Source: Taxillus chinensis (taxonomy: Eukaryota; Streptophyta; Magnoliopsida; Santalales; Loranthaceae). Taken from it: a stretch of DNA of 64,000 bases. The stretch spans positions 43,480,258 to 43,544,257 of the forward strand of contig CM042092.1 of NCBI GenBank assembly GCA_023512835.1, given 5' to 3'. The notes under the pieces were generated by a model, which saw only the letters and a program-made list of their open reading frames with translations, made no database searches and had not been told where the DNA came from. Positions 41,109-52,236 of this stretch are shown here, piece by piece. The translations under genes were made by a program, and so were the position numbers. The first letter of the stretch is position 1. Every line of letters begins with the position of its first letter.

Positions 41109-43452
41109 TCATGAAGTGTGGCGACATGATCCGGTACGGAATGAGGATAGTTGAGAGAGTTTTCCATGGCTTGCTATCCTCGGCCTTCCGTCGATGAAGG
41201 ACTGAATTAGATCCACACTGGGAAGATAGCCTTCATTCCAACACGGCAAGACATCAAACAAATGCGCATCCTTGTAAAGATATGGAAACAACCTCATCTC
41301 CAACTTGGCAGCCCTTGAGAAGTTGTCAATATCTTCTGTTGTAAAAAGTCCTTTCTCCGAACAAAGAGTTTGAATGTCGTCCGGGGAGAAAGGGTACATT
41401 TCGAAAAGATATCTTCTCTCAGCGAGGACGCAACGAAAGGATTTCATTGCTTTGCGAACGCTTCCATCCGCATCGAAGGGGTCAAACTCCACATATGATG
41501 GGAGGAAGGTGTTAGGCTGAGATGAGGAGGATGGAGGAGGAGCTGGAGCTGCGGTAGAGGAGCTTGGGCGAGAAAAGCGGCTTCGTTTGGGAATTTGAAC
41601 TCCCTGAAGCACCGAAGAGGCACGCCGCTTCTCGGTCCGAGTAGATGGTTGTGGTGCAGAAGGAGCAGGATCAGATGACATGTTCTCCCCCGGTTTGGCA
41701 GATCGACGGGAAGCAATGGGAGGGCGAGCCATCGTATGCGCCAGGTCCGCAAAAGAGGTAGACAATGAATGGACGGACAAGGCGACTACATCCATTTTCT
41801 GCTCCAAGGAGGTGGAGGAGTCGGTGAGAGCGGAGAGGAGTTGAGCGCCAAGTGCATCAACCTTGGCGGCGATGGCGGAAATTTGGGCGCCGTGAGCCTG
41901 GGTGTGGCGGTCCAGGCCAGGCGAAAGCACGGCGTCGGAGTGGACTGTACCAAAAGGGGCACGTCCAAGGACTAACTCCGGAGCCTTGGAGGACTCCCCC
42001 ACATGAACAGGAGCAGGAGTGCGGCTGGGCGAGGGAGTCCGTAGGAGTATCAGCGGCAGCAAGCAGCAGGAAGGAGCTTCCGGAGCATCGGAGGCATCCG
42101 GGGCAGCTGACCCGCTTTGACCAGATAGGTTAACCACTGGAATGGCGGGGGCAGGAGAAGATGAGCCAGCTTTAGCCGGGGAAGGACCCCGGCGAATGGA
42201 CTGGGCGGAGGGAGTGGTGAACGCTACATCCGGAATGGAGGCCGACGTAAGAAAGCCGTGATCCAAGTTCCGGATGATCATTGTCTCCGGGGATTGGGTA
42301 TGGCGGGTGTAAAACACTCGGAGATCGTTGTCCGGAAGGGAGGCGGTGTGAGCAAGGCTAAAACGGAGCCGAGGTCCGTTAAGGTGTCGGCGGAGAGATG
42401 GGCTAGGTAGTCTCGGGGTTGAGGTAGGGGAGGCAACGGAGCTTCCGGAGAAGAGGCCGGGACATCGGCGATTCTGGCCAGAACGGCGGTAGCAAGCTGC
42501 GGTAGCAACGGCGGAGGTGGAGGGAGTGGGGACATCCGCAGCAGAAGGAGCTGAGGAAACAGCCTTTGGGGCACTGTGCTGAGATGGCCCCGCAACCTCG
42601 GACGGATCGGCACGAACGCTGTGCTGGGAGGCCCGAGAGTGGGAAGGTGCAGCAATAGACCGAATCCGGGAGGATCGGGGTGCAAACCGACCTCATGGGC
42701 TGGGCTGTCGGAGGGGTCACCAACAGAGCTGCCTTGTTGTTCCGAGGCAGGGAGAATGCGGAGAGCTGCAGTGGGTCGGCGGGCGGTCATGTTCCCATCC
42801 GGCGTAAGGTAACGGAGGTAATAAGCCGAGGGAAACGAGATAGCATCAAATCGGGCGAAATGGTCCGGATATAGATGCCGGAAGACAATGCGAGAATGCG
42901 CCCGAAGGAATGGTTTTTGGGACCATTCTACAAAGAACGAAATAAGAACATCCCCCAATCCATCGGAAGACCTTCAAAAACGCCGTACATGGCCAGGAGA
43001 AGGTCGTACGGAACTGAGTCCAGGGCGGATGTGCGAGCCAGTAGGCATCGACTTAGAATGGTCGCCATACATCGATAGCGACCCTGGAAGGATTTCACCT
43101 TGTATTCCTTCCCCTTGTTTGTGCAACCCATAGAAGCCGCCATTGGATCGGCATCCGGGCGCTGTGGTTCACCGGGGGGTAGGTGGAGAGCAGCGCGAAG
43201 AACGGCGGGAGTGATGATGATGGATTCTCCGCGGACATAGGAGATGATGGAGTCGGTGGTGCAGCGAATCCGTTGGTAATACTCAATGATGTTGTCGATA
43301 AGAAGATCGACGGGATTGGAGACCAGATTGAGTATATGTGAGGCTTCAAGGAGAGGGCGAAGCTGGAAAAACCAATCCGGAGGATTGGAGACAGCGTGCC
43401 AATCAACCAGATGACCAGGATTAACGCCGGAAAGGGAGATTCTGGGTGCCAT
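41109..43452 (-). pseudogene. Ty1-G ORF3 in the env-like position, two frame changes
   Basis: Three overlapping open stretches read in series: 43452-42928 (174 codons, starting MAPRISLSGVNPG), 42958-42278 and 42317-41109 (402 codons). Together they make about 780 codons, separated by two frame changes. The first part is globular (DWFFQLRPLLEASHIL, ESIIITPAVLRAALHLPPGE) and resembles plant-specific transposon ORFs of the kind annotated as putative plant transposon protein. The middle is Pro/Ser/Ala-rich. Then come a heptad-like stretch (ISAIAAKVDALGAQLLSAL, about 41900-41760), a basic KRR/PKRSR segment that could be a nuclear signal, and a C-terminal globular block (YPFSPDDIQTLCSEKG). I see no signal peptide or membrane helix, so an envelope role is unsupported. 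Function unknown. Confidence 0.75.
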
Positions 43453-45153
43453 TACAGATGAAATATGAAGAACAAGAGGAAAGGTGAGGTCTTGATGAGG
43501 AAAGTAGCAACGAGAGGTTTAGGGATTGGAAATGAGCAATACTCGTGCTTCGCAGGAATAACCAGAATATATATATATAAGGCCGTGTCCGGGAAGTGTC
43601 GCCGGGTCTAGGAATTTGTGAGTGAAACAGGGGACCCGCTCGACAGGCTGATGTCATTAGTCTGGATATCGATGCGCCTCCGAATGAAACGATGTCGTGG
43701 AGACCGCATGACCAAGTAAAGATAACAACTGGTTGCCATCCAGAGAAGTGTGTGTGCAACCCGAGATTTGCATTTAATGAATCATCATTATTCCTCCTCA
43801 AAAGCATGCGACATATGAGTATACATGGATTGTCACAATTGAACGATGGTCGAGTCCGGAGGAATGAGCCGACAATCATCCGGAGTAAATAATAGTCGAG
43901 GAAGAGTATCAGGATGAATAATAGACCTTGTTCGTAGTAAACAGAGTTCGGTGAGAGAGTAGAGTAGATTCCTTTGCAGTTAAAAAGTCGAAGAGAAGAG
44001 AAGTACCACAACACTTCAAATCCAAGACTATGGACGAGATTTATCGATATGGTTGCAAAGAAAGTCTGAACCTGTAGCTAAACAAGGATAAACCGAAAAT
44101 ACAAAAGCTTAACAGGCAAGGATTAGTACGGATTAGAGAAGATAATCGGTGAAAAACAACATAATCCGAACTAATGAGAAATAGAACTTATGCATTACCA
44201 AGAATGTAGTAGACGTATGCACACGTGAAAATGATCAATATTACTGAATCAGGGCATATGTCGGATAGCAATACACAAGTTCATATAGGTCAAAATAACT
44301 AAAACCGTCTTGCTGAACAACGTAGCTAAGATTAATTAAAGAGCATATGATTTGGCCAATTTAGGATTCATGAGTGAAAAAAAATGATAGAGCGAACACA
44401 TGTCAAAAGTAGGCAGATGATTAGCCGATTAAAATGCATGGTTGAAGAAGGAAAATACATCCAAACTTGCCACTTTGCTGATTCAAAACAGCATGTCCAG
44501 TCAGATCCGGAAGTAAAAGTTTAGAGGAAGGAGAATCCGAGACATATTAGGGGTTCATTGCTGCTCCCCCGTAGATCATTTAATCCTCTCAATGAAAAGC
44601 TCCCCCTCAAATAGACAGTCAGGAAAGAGGTCATGAGACATATACGGGGGGTATTACTGAATAATATATAAAGCATTGTCTCCCCCGTAGATTGTGCAAT
44701 CCTCTCGGTTGACCTTTCCGATTTGTAGAAGTTCAGCACTGTCTATCTTATTAGAAAACTATACTTCAGAAGCTGATCAGACTGCGATTGAGTATTCATC
44801 CACCAGGCATTCCAAGCTAACCCATTTCACTTCTTCAACTATACATGTTAATAGAGTAATCTAAATGAACATGCTTTTGTCATGTGGTGATTAATGGAAA
44901 TTAAGATCATGAAACCAGAAGAGGTAAATCATATAAGCTTTAGTCATGTTAGCTTAAACGACTTCAGTCGGGAAACGCAAGCATCCTCCCATATATGAAG
45001 TTGAGATTAATATCAGAAGCATGAAGCCGTTAAATAGTAAGTATGATCAGCAATACAGTCAGTAAATCGCTACTACTTTCAGTAAACGTATAATGCATGT
45101 TCTGAGAGTAAATATATTGTTGGGTAATTTAATTGTGAAACTATGCAGAGAAG
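43453..45153 (-). other. Ty1-G spacer between RNase H and ORF3, with polypurine-like repeats
   Basis: About 1.7 kb with no convincing gene. Two copies of ATCTACGGGGGAG (minus strand; 44576-44564 and 44692-44680), each preceded in element sense by GAGAGGATT, and further G runs (44642-44651, 44600-44607) look like additional polypurine-tract motifs. The open frame 44014-43421 runs through low-complexity sequence and ATATAT and is not believed. Confidence 0.65.
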
Positions 45154-46742
45154 TCAAGCATACCTTATCGAAAGAGTAGTTCGAGAGAACCTCGCATCAA
45201 GCGGGGGCTTTGTAAGTACGTCACGTAATTGATCTTCGATAGCAACATGTTCAAGTGAAATATGCTTTTTGAGAACATGATCGCTTATGAAGTGATACCT
45301 GACCTCAATGTGCTTCGTCTTAGGATGCATGACAGGATTGTTGCTGATGGCAATTGCACTAGTGTTGTCACAAGAGAGTGGAATCGATGACATGTTGAAA
45401 CCGTAGTCGATAAGTTGACTTTGCATCCAAAGTAGCGTGCGCGACAACTTTCGGCACTATATATTCCGCCTCGGCGAGAGAGGTTGATACGGAATTTTGC
45501 TTTTTACTGAACCATGAGATCAATCTATTTCCTAGAAACCGACACATACCACTTGTGCTTTTCCTGTCGATGTGACATCCAGTAAGTCGGCATCGAGTAT
45601 CCGGAGGTAGGTGAAGTTGGACTCCTTTGGGTACCGAGTCCCAAACTCATCGTTCCCTTGAGATACCTTAATATCCGTTTTACATGAAGCATATGTGACT
45701 CCTTGGGATTCGCCTGATATCGTGCACAGATGCAAGTTGCAAACATAATGTCTGGGCGACTTGCTGTAAGATACAGCAAGGATCCTATCATCCCTCGGTA
45801 GTCAGTCACATTTACTGAAATACCGTCCACATCAGGATCTAACTTGGCACTGAGACATGGGAGTTTTGACGGGAGATGAACCTTCCATACCAAACTTCTT
45901 AATAAGATCGCGAGTGTATTTGGCTTGATTAATGAAAATTCCTTCCTTTAGTTGTTTAACTTCTATTCCAAGGAAGTAGGACAGGTTCTCCCATCATGCT
46001 CATCTCAAACTTGCCTGTCATCAACTTAGCAAACTCCTCACAAAGCTTCGGATTCGTTGATCTGAAAATGATATCATCCACGTATATCTGTACAATTAGA
46101 GTGTGTCCTTTCTCTTGTACAAATAAGGTGGTGTCAATCTTCCCTTTTTGGAAGTTGTGTGCAAGTAGGAATTCTGACAGTGTGTCGTACCAGGATCTTG
46201 GAGCTTGCTTCAAACCATATAAAGCTTTCCGAAGTTTGTAGACTAGATGTCCAGCTTTAGGTTCAATGAAACCGGGAGGTTGTTCTACGTAAACCTCCTC
46301 TTGAAGATCTCCATTCAGGAATGCGCTCTTGACGTCCATTTGATAAACTATGAAGTTTTCATATGAAGCATACGCCGAACATTCGAATTGCCTCAAGTCT
46401 TGCTACTGGAGCAAAGGTCTCATCATAGTCTATGCCTTCTTCTTGACGATATCCTTTCGCTACCAGTCTGGCTTTGTTCCGGATTACTATTCCATCTGTA
46501 TCAAGCTTGTTCCGGAACACCCATTTAACTCCAATGACTTGCTGAGACTTAGGCCTGGGTACTAATGTCCACACATTGTTTCTCTTAAATTGATTCAGCT
46601 CTTCTTGCATGGCTTCTATCCAATTTGAATCCTGAAGAGCTTCATCTACCACCTTTGGTTCTATTTGAGATAGAAAACACGAGTAAAGACTCATGTTAGA
46701 GGTGGCTGCTCTTGTTCTTACACCAACGAGTAGGATCACCAA
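45154..46742 (-). pseudogene. Ty1-G reverse transcriptase and RNase H
   Basis: Minus strand. RT begins near 46680 ([46 protein letters not shown]), passes one frame change near 46390 and continues FIVYQMDVKSAFLNGDLQEEVYVEQPPGF (46350-46265) to the catalytic YVDD (46084-46073). The next part, 45893-45525, carries YRGMIGSLLYLTASRPDIMFA and the start of the connection. RNase H is at 45447-45154 (LSCDNTSAIAISNNPVMHPKTKHIEVRYHFI), ending close to the pol stop. At least four frame changes (about 46390, 45950, 45890, 45450) inactivate it. The motif wording is standard Ty1/copia. Confidence 0.9.
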
Positions 46743-46827
46743 TCACTTGATCTGAAGGATGGTTTCGAGTCCATCTATAATTCGTGCATGTGATGGATGA
46801 TCTTGAGCAATTTGAAGCTCTTCCAGA

Positions 46828-48510
46828 TTAGGTGGTTCGAAATATCCATGGTTGAGCTTCGCCCGGACTAGTTGTTTCCGTATTAGAAGGTACGGTTGAA
46901 CTAGATGGTTCTTCAACACTGTTTCTTTCAGTGTTGACTGGTCCGGACGGACTTGAAGGTGCTCCGGAATTTTGGGTATCCGTAGGAGTATGTCTGGAGC
47001 TAAATGGTAGTCCGGGAGTCCGAGTCATCCGTAGCATCATCCATACAATTTCTTTGTGTCTCGCTGATGCCACGTGATTGGTCAGGATGTGTAACAGAAC
47101 ATTCATAAACTTCGAATAATCGACGTTCTTGTCCATGACCTGCACATTAGAACTTGAAGAACCGACTTTTGACCAATCAAGATTAGCTTCATCAAAAGTC
47201 ACATGGATAGATTCTTCAACTTTAAAAAATTTTCTATTGAAGACCCGATAAGCCTTGCTATGTAGTGAGTACCCGACAAAAATCCCATCATCGATTTTGG
47301 TTCAAATTTATTCCGGGTCTCTTTGCCATTTATCGAGATATAGCAAGTACACCCAAAAGTTCGAGATGTGAAATTGAAGGTTTTCGTCCTCTCCACATCT
47401 CATAGGGTGTTTTCATGGTAGATTTATTTATTAGAGTTCCGTTCGAACATAGCGGGCAGTGGACACGGCTTCACCCATAGGCGAGAGGAAGCGTTGCCCT
47501 TGCTAACATGGATCTACCAGCTTCAACTAAAGTACGATTCTTGCGCTCGGCTACCCCATTTTGTTGTGGGGTTCTGGGGAGCAGAGAAGTCATGTTGTAT
47601 GCCCTGTTCAAAACAATATGATCTCATTTCGGAAAAAATCAAATTCCGTACCATGATCACTCCTGATGCATTTAATGCTCGATCCTTGTGAGTTGCTTAT
47701 CCAGTTGAAGAGATCTACTAGATGCTCAAAAGTTTGATCCTTTGATTTCAGGAACATCACCCATGTGTATCTGGTGAAATCATCGATAACCACAAGGGTA
47801 TATCTCGCACCAGCTAGTGATGGAACAGATATAGGACCACAAAGGTCCATATGAAGAAGTTGTAGAGGAGCAGTTATTGAGTTAACTGATTTGCTCTTAA
47901 AGTTGTGTTTGGTCTGTTTGCCAAGTTGGCATTCTCAACAGAGAGTGTCTCTGGAGAACTTGAGTTTAGGTAGACCAGTGACAAGATCAAGTGACGCTAA
48001 CTTAGACAAAGTCTTAAAGTTTAAATGCGCGCATTGCTTGTGCCATAACCAACTATCTTCATCTGAAGCTTTAGTGAGGAAGCATACATGGTCAGAAGAA
48101 TTATTTCTTAAGACCACTGAGTATATGTCCCCATCTCTTGATCCGGATAACTTAATATCTCCGGATAAGTTGTCTCTTACTGTACAGGAGTTGGACATAA
48201 AGGAAACAGTAAATCCTTTGTCACATAGATTACTGACACTTAGCAAATTATGCTTCAAACCTTCGACTAGTGCAACTTTAGTGATTGATACACAGCCGTT
48301 TGTTAGAGTGCCATACCCGACAGTCTTACCTTTCTTGTTGTCACCATATGAAATGGATGGACCTCGTTTTTCATTAACTTCTACGAGCGAGTCCGATCAC
48401 CCGTCATATGTCCTGGAGCATCCACTATCGAGGATCCACTTGCTTTGATTGATCTTTAACTTCAAGTGATCCGGCAATGCATTCCAGAGATGCTCTTGAA
48501 AGACAACAGT
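46828..48510 (-). pseudogene. Ty1-G protease, pre-integrase and integrase
   Basis: Minus strand. The protease active site WILDSGCSR is at about 48437-48410 (DSG at 48429-48421); one extra base right after it breaks the frame. GAG-pre-integrase: 48258-47935 (HNLLSVSNLCDKGF, SSDHVCFLTKA, WLWHKQCAHLNF, with the zinc-ligand histidines). Integrase core: MDLCGPISVPS (first aspartate, 47850), DDFTRYTWVMFLKSKD, IRSDHGTEFDF (second aspartate, about 47665). The glutamate block with KNRTLVEA is shifted in frame (about 47540-47515). The C-terminal part is near 47396-47199 and the Ser/Pro-rich linker to RT is 47202-46828. The uninterrupted site CACCCATG at 47757-47764 is the empty-site equivalent of the Ty3-F insertion in Ty1-E. 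Confidence 0.88.
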
Positions 48511-49274
48511 TTACACTTTTGGTGCCCAAACTTGTTTCGGGCGGTTAGAGAATGCAGCAGTATTGTCAACAGTTCCGGATTTGAGTTTGCTAGGACTTTT
48601 AGCTTTCCAAGTTGACATTAACTTGTTAGTTTCAACTGCTTCTTTTATTTGGGTTTTCTTGGGAGAGACACTCCTTTTAGATTTAGATTTTGTTTTGCTC
48701 GAAGAACCCCTTTTATAAAACTGATCTTTATTGGATTGAAATTGATTACAAAGCCAGTTATCGAGATAGACTCCAACATTCATAGTGATAATGACCCATT
48801 TCCCTACGGATGGAACAGACACTATAATGTGAAGTACAAACAGGGGGTACAGGTCTCTTAGATTTTGCTGGACTTTCTACTGTTTCCCGTGGCCTAATCC
48901 ATTGCGTTTGGGTGACGCGCTCTTGGCCCTAAATGCGTCGGCCTTAGCCTTTCCTTTCTTTTTGGGTGCTACGATTTTGGCTTTAACGCAGCGGCCTTCC
49001 CTTCATCATTAGTTACGGGTGCTTACTACTTTGGGAACTGCAGAAATGTACCTCAACTCTACAGTCATAAACTATGGTGCCACCTGAAATGAAACCATCC
49101 AACGGTTTAGATGTACTAACAGGATATAAGTTGGTTAGTTTTGGAGTGAAATCTAGAGGACACTCATTAGCTTGAGTATTGGAGTTTGGTGATTCGGAGC
49201 CTAGGCCAGGTTTGACTCGAATGTTATCTGGATCAGTCCTAAATGTAGAGGCTATTTCCCCTGATTTAAGCCAC
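48511..49274 (-). pseudogene. Ty1-G gag-protease linker
   Basis: Minus strand. A basic linker readable at 48822-48511 (FYKRGSSSKTKSKSKRSVSP, TWKAKSPSKLKSGT) and a frameshifted remainder up to gag. It is homologous to 27155-26829 in Ty1-E, which ends near the equivalent of 49175. Such Lys/Ser-rich segments lie between the zinc knuckle and protease in Sirevirus polyproteins. No catalytic residues. Confidence 0.75.
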
Positions 49275-50812
49275 TTACGATTTATTTCCCTTTCCTGTTC
49301 GAGTTCGTTTTTGAGTCTTTTTACTATAACTTTTAGGCCAGAAAGATTGGTATTTAACGAGATGATTTTCAGCTCTTAGATCATGATACCAAGCTTCTTT
49401 TCCCCCGAAGTCGGCGATGTCCTTTTCTAGTCTAGTAATAGTAAATTCAAGACGTTTGTTCTGACTTTCCATATCTTTGTACATTTGAGTAATTATTAGT
49501 CTCTCATTCTTTTCATGATCGCATGTAGTAGTAAGAGATTCTAATTTACTCATGAGCTCAGAGATAGAAGATACCTCAGTATTTGCCATGAGGCAGACGT
49601 TCGGCTTAGGAGTTGGCTCATCATCCGAGGATTCCTCCTCTTCTTCCGAGCCACCGACGTACTTTGTCACGAACGCCTTCCTCTTGTTCTTGCCGTTGTC
49701 CGAGGTGGAACGTTGGGGTGTAACCTTGTCACTTTTCTCTGCCGTCTTAGATTTAGATCTGCATTCCTTGGCCCAGTGACCGGTTTTCCCACAGTTAAAG
49801 CATTCTTGGGAGCTTGACTCCGATCGTTCCTTCCTTCTGGATGATGAGGAGCCTCTTCTGAATCCTTTTCTACTTTTCCGAAGGAATCGTTCGAAGGATT
49901 TGACAAGAAGAGCTATTTCCTCTTCCACGTCTGAGTCAGAATTTTCTGACTCATCCATATCATCCTCCAGGATGATTCTTGGTGCATTCGTAGCTTTGAG
50001 AGCTACTCCCTTTTCTTTCCGAGCTATCTTCTCATCATGGGCGAGTATTTGAATCTGACCTCATGAGTCCGAAGCTCTCCGTAGATTTCCTCAAGGGCAG
50101 TGAATGGCCAGTTTTTGTCAGCTTGCATCTGGAGCTGCTTGGAGTAGTAGCGATCCGGCAAGGATCGAAAGAACTTGTCATTGATTTGAGACTGAGTGTA
50201 GTGCTCATTGACAGTTTTTAGCTCTAGAATGAGCTTGCCGAATCTCCGATAGATGCTTTCCAGGGATTCGCCAGGTTTGTGATTGAAACTCTCAAAATTC
50301 TGTGCGAGAGCACATATCACATTTTGCATTTGGGACCGACTCCCCTCATAGAGGATTGTCGGTTTATCCCAAACGCCTTTTGCCGACGTGCGGCCCTGGA
50401 CGTCCGTGAAAGCCTCGGAATCCAAAGACGATGTAACATAAGCTAGAGCCTTTTCACTAGCGCACTGCCAGGCTCTTTCATCGTTGGTAAGTTCGGCATC
50501 CGTCTTTGGCCTCCTCACTCCATGTTCTCCGATAGTCATCGGAATTGGGATCTCCTGATGAAGACATGGCCACATGAGATGATCATGGCATACCATAAAC
50601 ATCTTCATGCGAGCTTTCCACTGGGAGAAAAGTCCAGGTGTGAATTTGGGCGGTTTCATCAGAGTAAAACCAGAACTCCGTGGTTGAGGAGCGGCGGCAG
50701 CAGTAGGTTGAGGTGGGTCGACGTTTTCACTGCTGCTTCGATTTGGGATGGGCTCTTGTGCACCTCCGGAGTTAAGGCGAGTGTTGAATAGCATGCTGCT
50801 TTCTTCGGCCAT
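49275..50812 (-). pseudogene. Ty1-G gag with zinc knuckle
   Basis: ATG at 50812-50810 (MAEESSMLFNTRL). The N-terminal 262 codons (50812-50024) hold a UBN2/gag-type domain (FTPGLFSQWKARMKMFM, DELTNDERAWQCASEKAL-like block, ILYEGSRSQMQNVICALAQN, KPGESLESIYRRF). After a frame change, 49958-49275 continue with an acidic stretch, KSFERFLRKSRKGFRRGSSS, the CCHC knuckle CFNCGKTGHWAKEC (49802-49761) and a long heptad-rich tail (LESLTTTCDHEKNERLI, MESQNKRLEFTITRLEKDI) that probably forms a coiled coil. One frame change near 50000 is the main visible lesion. It forms the virus-like particle. Confidence 0.9.
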
Positions 50813-50858
50813 TGCTTAGAGTAAAAGAGTGGGATCTCTACTTTTAAACAAATAGATC

Positions 50859-50870
50859 GCTCCGATACCA
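50859..50870 (-). promoter_or_regulatory. Ty1-G primer binding site
   Basis: TGGTATCGGAGC on the minus strand, two bases from the 5' LTR end and 47 bases upstream of the gag ATG. It differs from the initiator-methionine tRNA complement by one base. Confidence 0.85.
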
Positions 50871-50872
50871 CT

Positions 50873-52231
50873 TGATGGTCCCTTGGAGCCTAAAGGGGTG
50901 GGGGGTGAATAGGCTCTTATCGAAACTCTTTTATTCTTTTAAGGCACTTGTACTAATCTAGTTAAGTGAAAGAATCATCATGGAAGATAACCAGGATAGT
51001 GGAAGTATTTTGTTTTATTATCAAGAGATAATTACAACAAAATAAAAGCAACTCTCTTATACTGCTTTTACAAAAGGGATTCACACACTAGCCTAGTTTG
51101 TATCTTTGAGCTCTTGTACATGCACAGAATTAATTCAGGCTAATTCACTCTCCTTTTTGCCCACTTTTACACATATACAAGCATGGATATGTATATAAAC
51201 GTTCCTAAGAGACAACCCCGGAACTTGAAGTTCCGGAATGCGTTCAGCACTAACTGTTCCTCGGTAATCTCTCTGTCTTGACTGCTGCGGCTTGTGGAGC
51301 TCAAGATCTTGGGTTTGAAGAATATAAGTGCATTTGTGAGTTCCCAAATACAATTGAGGTTGTGTTCACATATCCGGGTCATCCACGTGTAAGATTCTTC
51401 AGGTATTCAATAAGTTTGTCTTACATCGGGACGCCACGAGCCGATAACTTTAAATGCGGTGAGTTGAAGTAGTGTCTTCTTGGTCCGGTGTAATTTTCCT
51501 TACTCCGTTGCTAATGAAGCTTGGAACCTTACTCCGTGTCGGTAGTTGCTTATCTCCGTTAATCTCCGTAATCTATTTACTCGTGTTCGGTAATCCTTAG
51601 TCTTAAAGGTGACTTTCCGTGTCAGCGCTTTCTTACTCCGCATGTAAGTTCCTTACTCCGTATGTAAGTTCCTTACTCCGTATGTAAGTTCCTTACTCCG
51701 TATGTAAGTTCCTTACTCCGTATGTAAGTTCCTTACTCGGGGCGAGTAAGATATCCGGATTCCTTACTCCGCATCTAGTTTCCTTACTCAGTGCGAATAA
51801 AGACTCGGATCCTTATTCCGTGTCTTCTTCACTTTAGTTCGCTTGAGGGGAAGACTTAACTATTTAACTCCATTTCAATCCTTTTGCTTCGTGCGACCTC
51901 GTTGACCAAGACTCTTACTCCGCATTAGTTTGACTTAGTCCGTTTGAGGTACTTAGGAACATATTCAGCAATCCGTAGCCTTTAAGTTCTTAGTTCGCAC
52001 GAATGTTCCTTATTCCGTATGTATTTGTGACTTGGTTATTTACCAAGTGTTTGACGACACTCACTCTTGTCCAGGATCAGGATTATGTATCCTGTCCTTA
52101 GCTTTGCTCTCACGAGTGCATCTCTGGATTAGTAACATATCTTCTACAATGATCAAATAAACACAAAAGATCTCAGATCAAATTACATAAGGCTTTATCA
52201 GCATTATCCAAATTCTGGGTTTGATCCAACA
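50873..52231 (-). repeat. Ty1-G 5' LTR (1359 bp)
   Basis: Plus-strand reading TGATGGTCCC to TTGATCCAACA, followed by AGCGT. Terminal hairpin at 50886-50892/50910-50916. Five consecutive 20-bp CCTTACTCCGTATGTAAGTT units at 51631-51730 (first copy slightly variant), against two pairs in the 3' LTR. Confidence 0.94.
51631..51730 (-). repeat. Five-copy 20-bp palindromic array in Ty1-G 5' LTR
   Basis: Each unit contains CTTAC and GTAAG as an inverted pair around TCCGTAT. Copies 2-5 look identical. The same units occur singly or in pairs elsewhere in the three Sirevirus LTRs. Confidence 0.92.
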
Positions 52232-52236
52232 AGCGT

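Larger units (their letters stand above)
39227..52231 (-). mobile_element. Ty1-G: complete Sirevirus-type copia retrotransposon (13.0 kb)
   Basis: Minus-strand element with LTRs of 1356 and 1359 bp, AGCGT target duplications, primer site and polypurine tract. The domain order is gag, protease, integrase, RT, RNase H (Ty1/copia), followed by a 4.5-kb region that includes an ORF in the env-like position. The size, order and extra ORF fit Sireviruses (Maximus/SIRE1 group). Confidence 0.95.

Noticed and set aside
41109..43452. Calling ORF3 an envelope gene.
   Set aside because: No signal peptide, membrane helix or cleavage-site features are visible; only its position is env-like.
43421..44014. 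A 197-codon minus-strand open frame after ORF3.
   Set aside because: It runs through an ATATAT tract, has no domain and overlaps the start of the better supported ORF3.
47608..47850. A second Ty3 insertion at the same integrase site in Ty1-G.
   Set aside because: The sequence is continuous there; it is the empty site.
51631..51730. CRISPR-like direct repeats.
   Set aside because: The units are contiguous without spacers and lie in a retrotransposon LTR of a plant; this is a tandem array.
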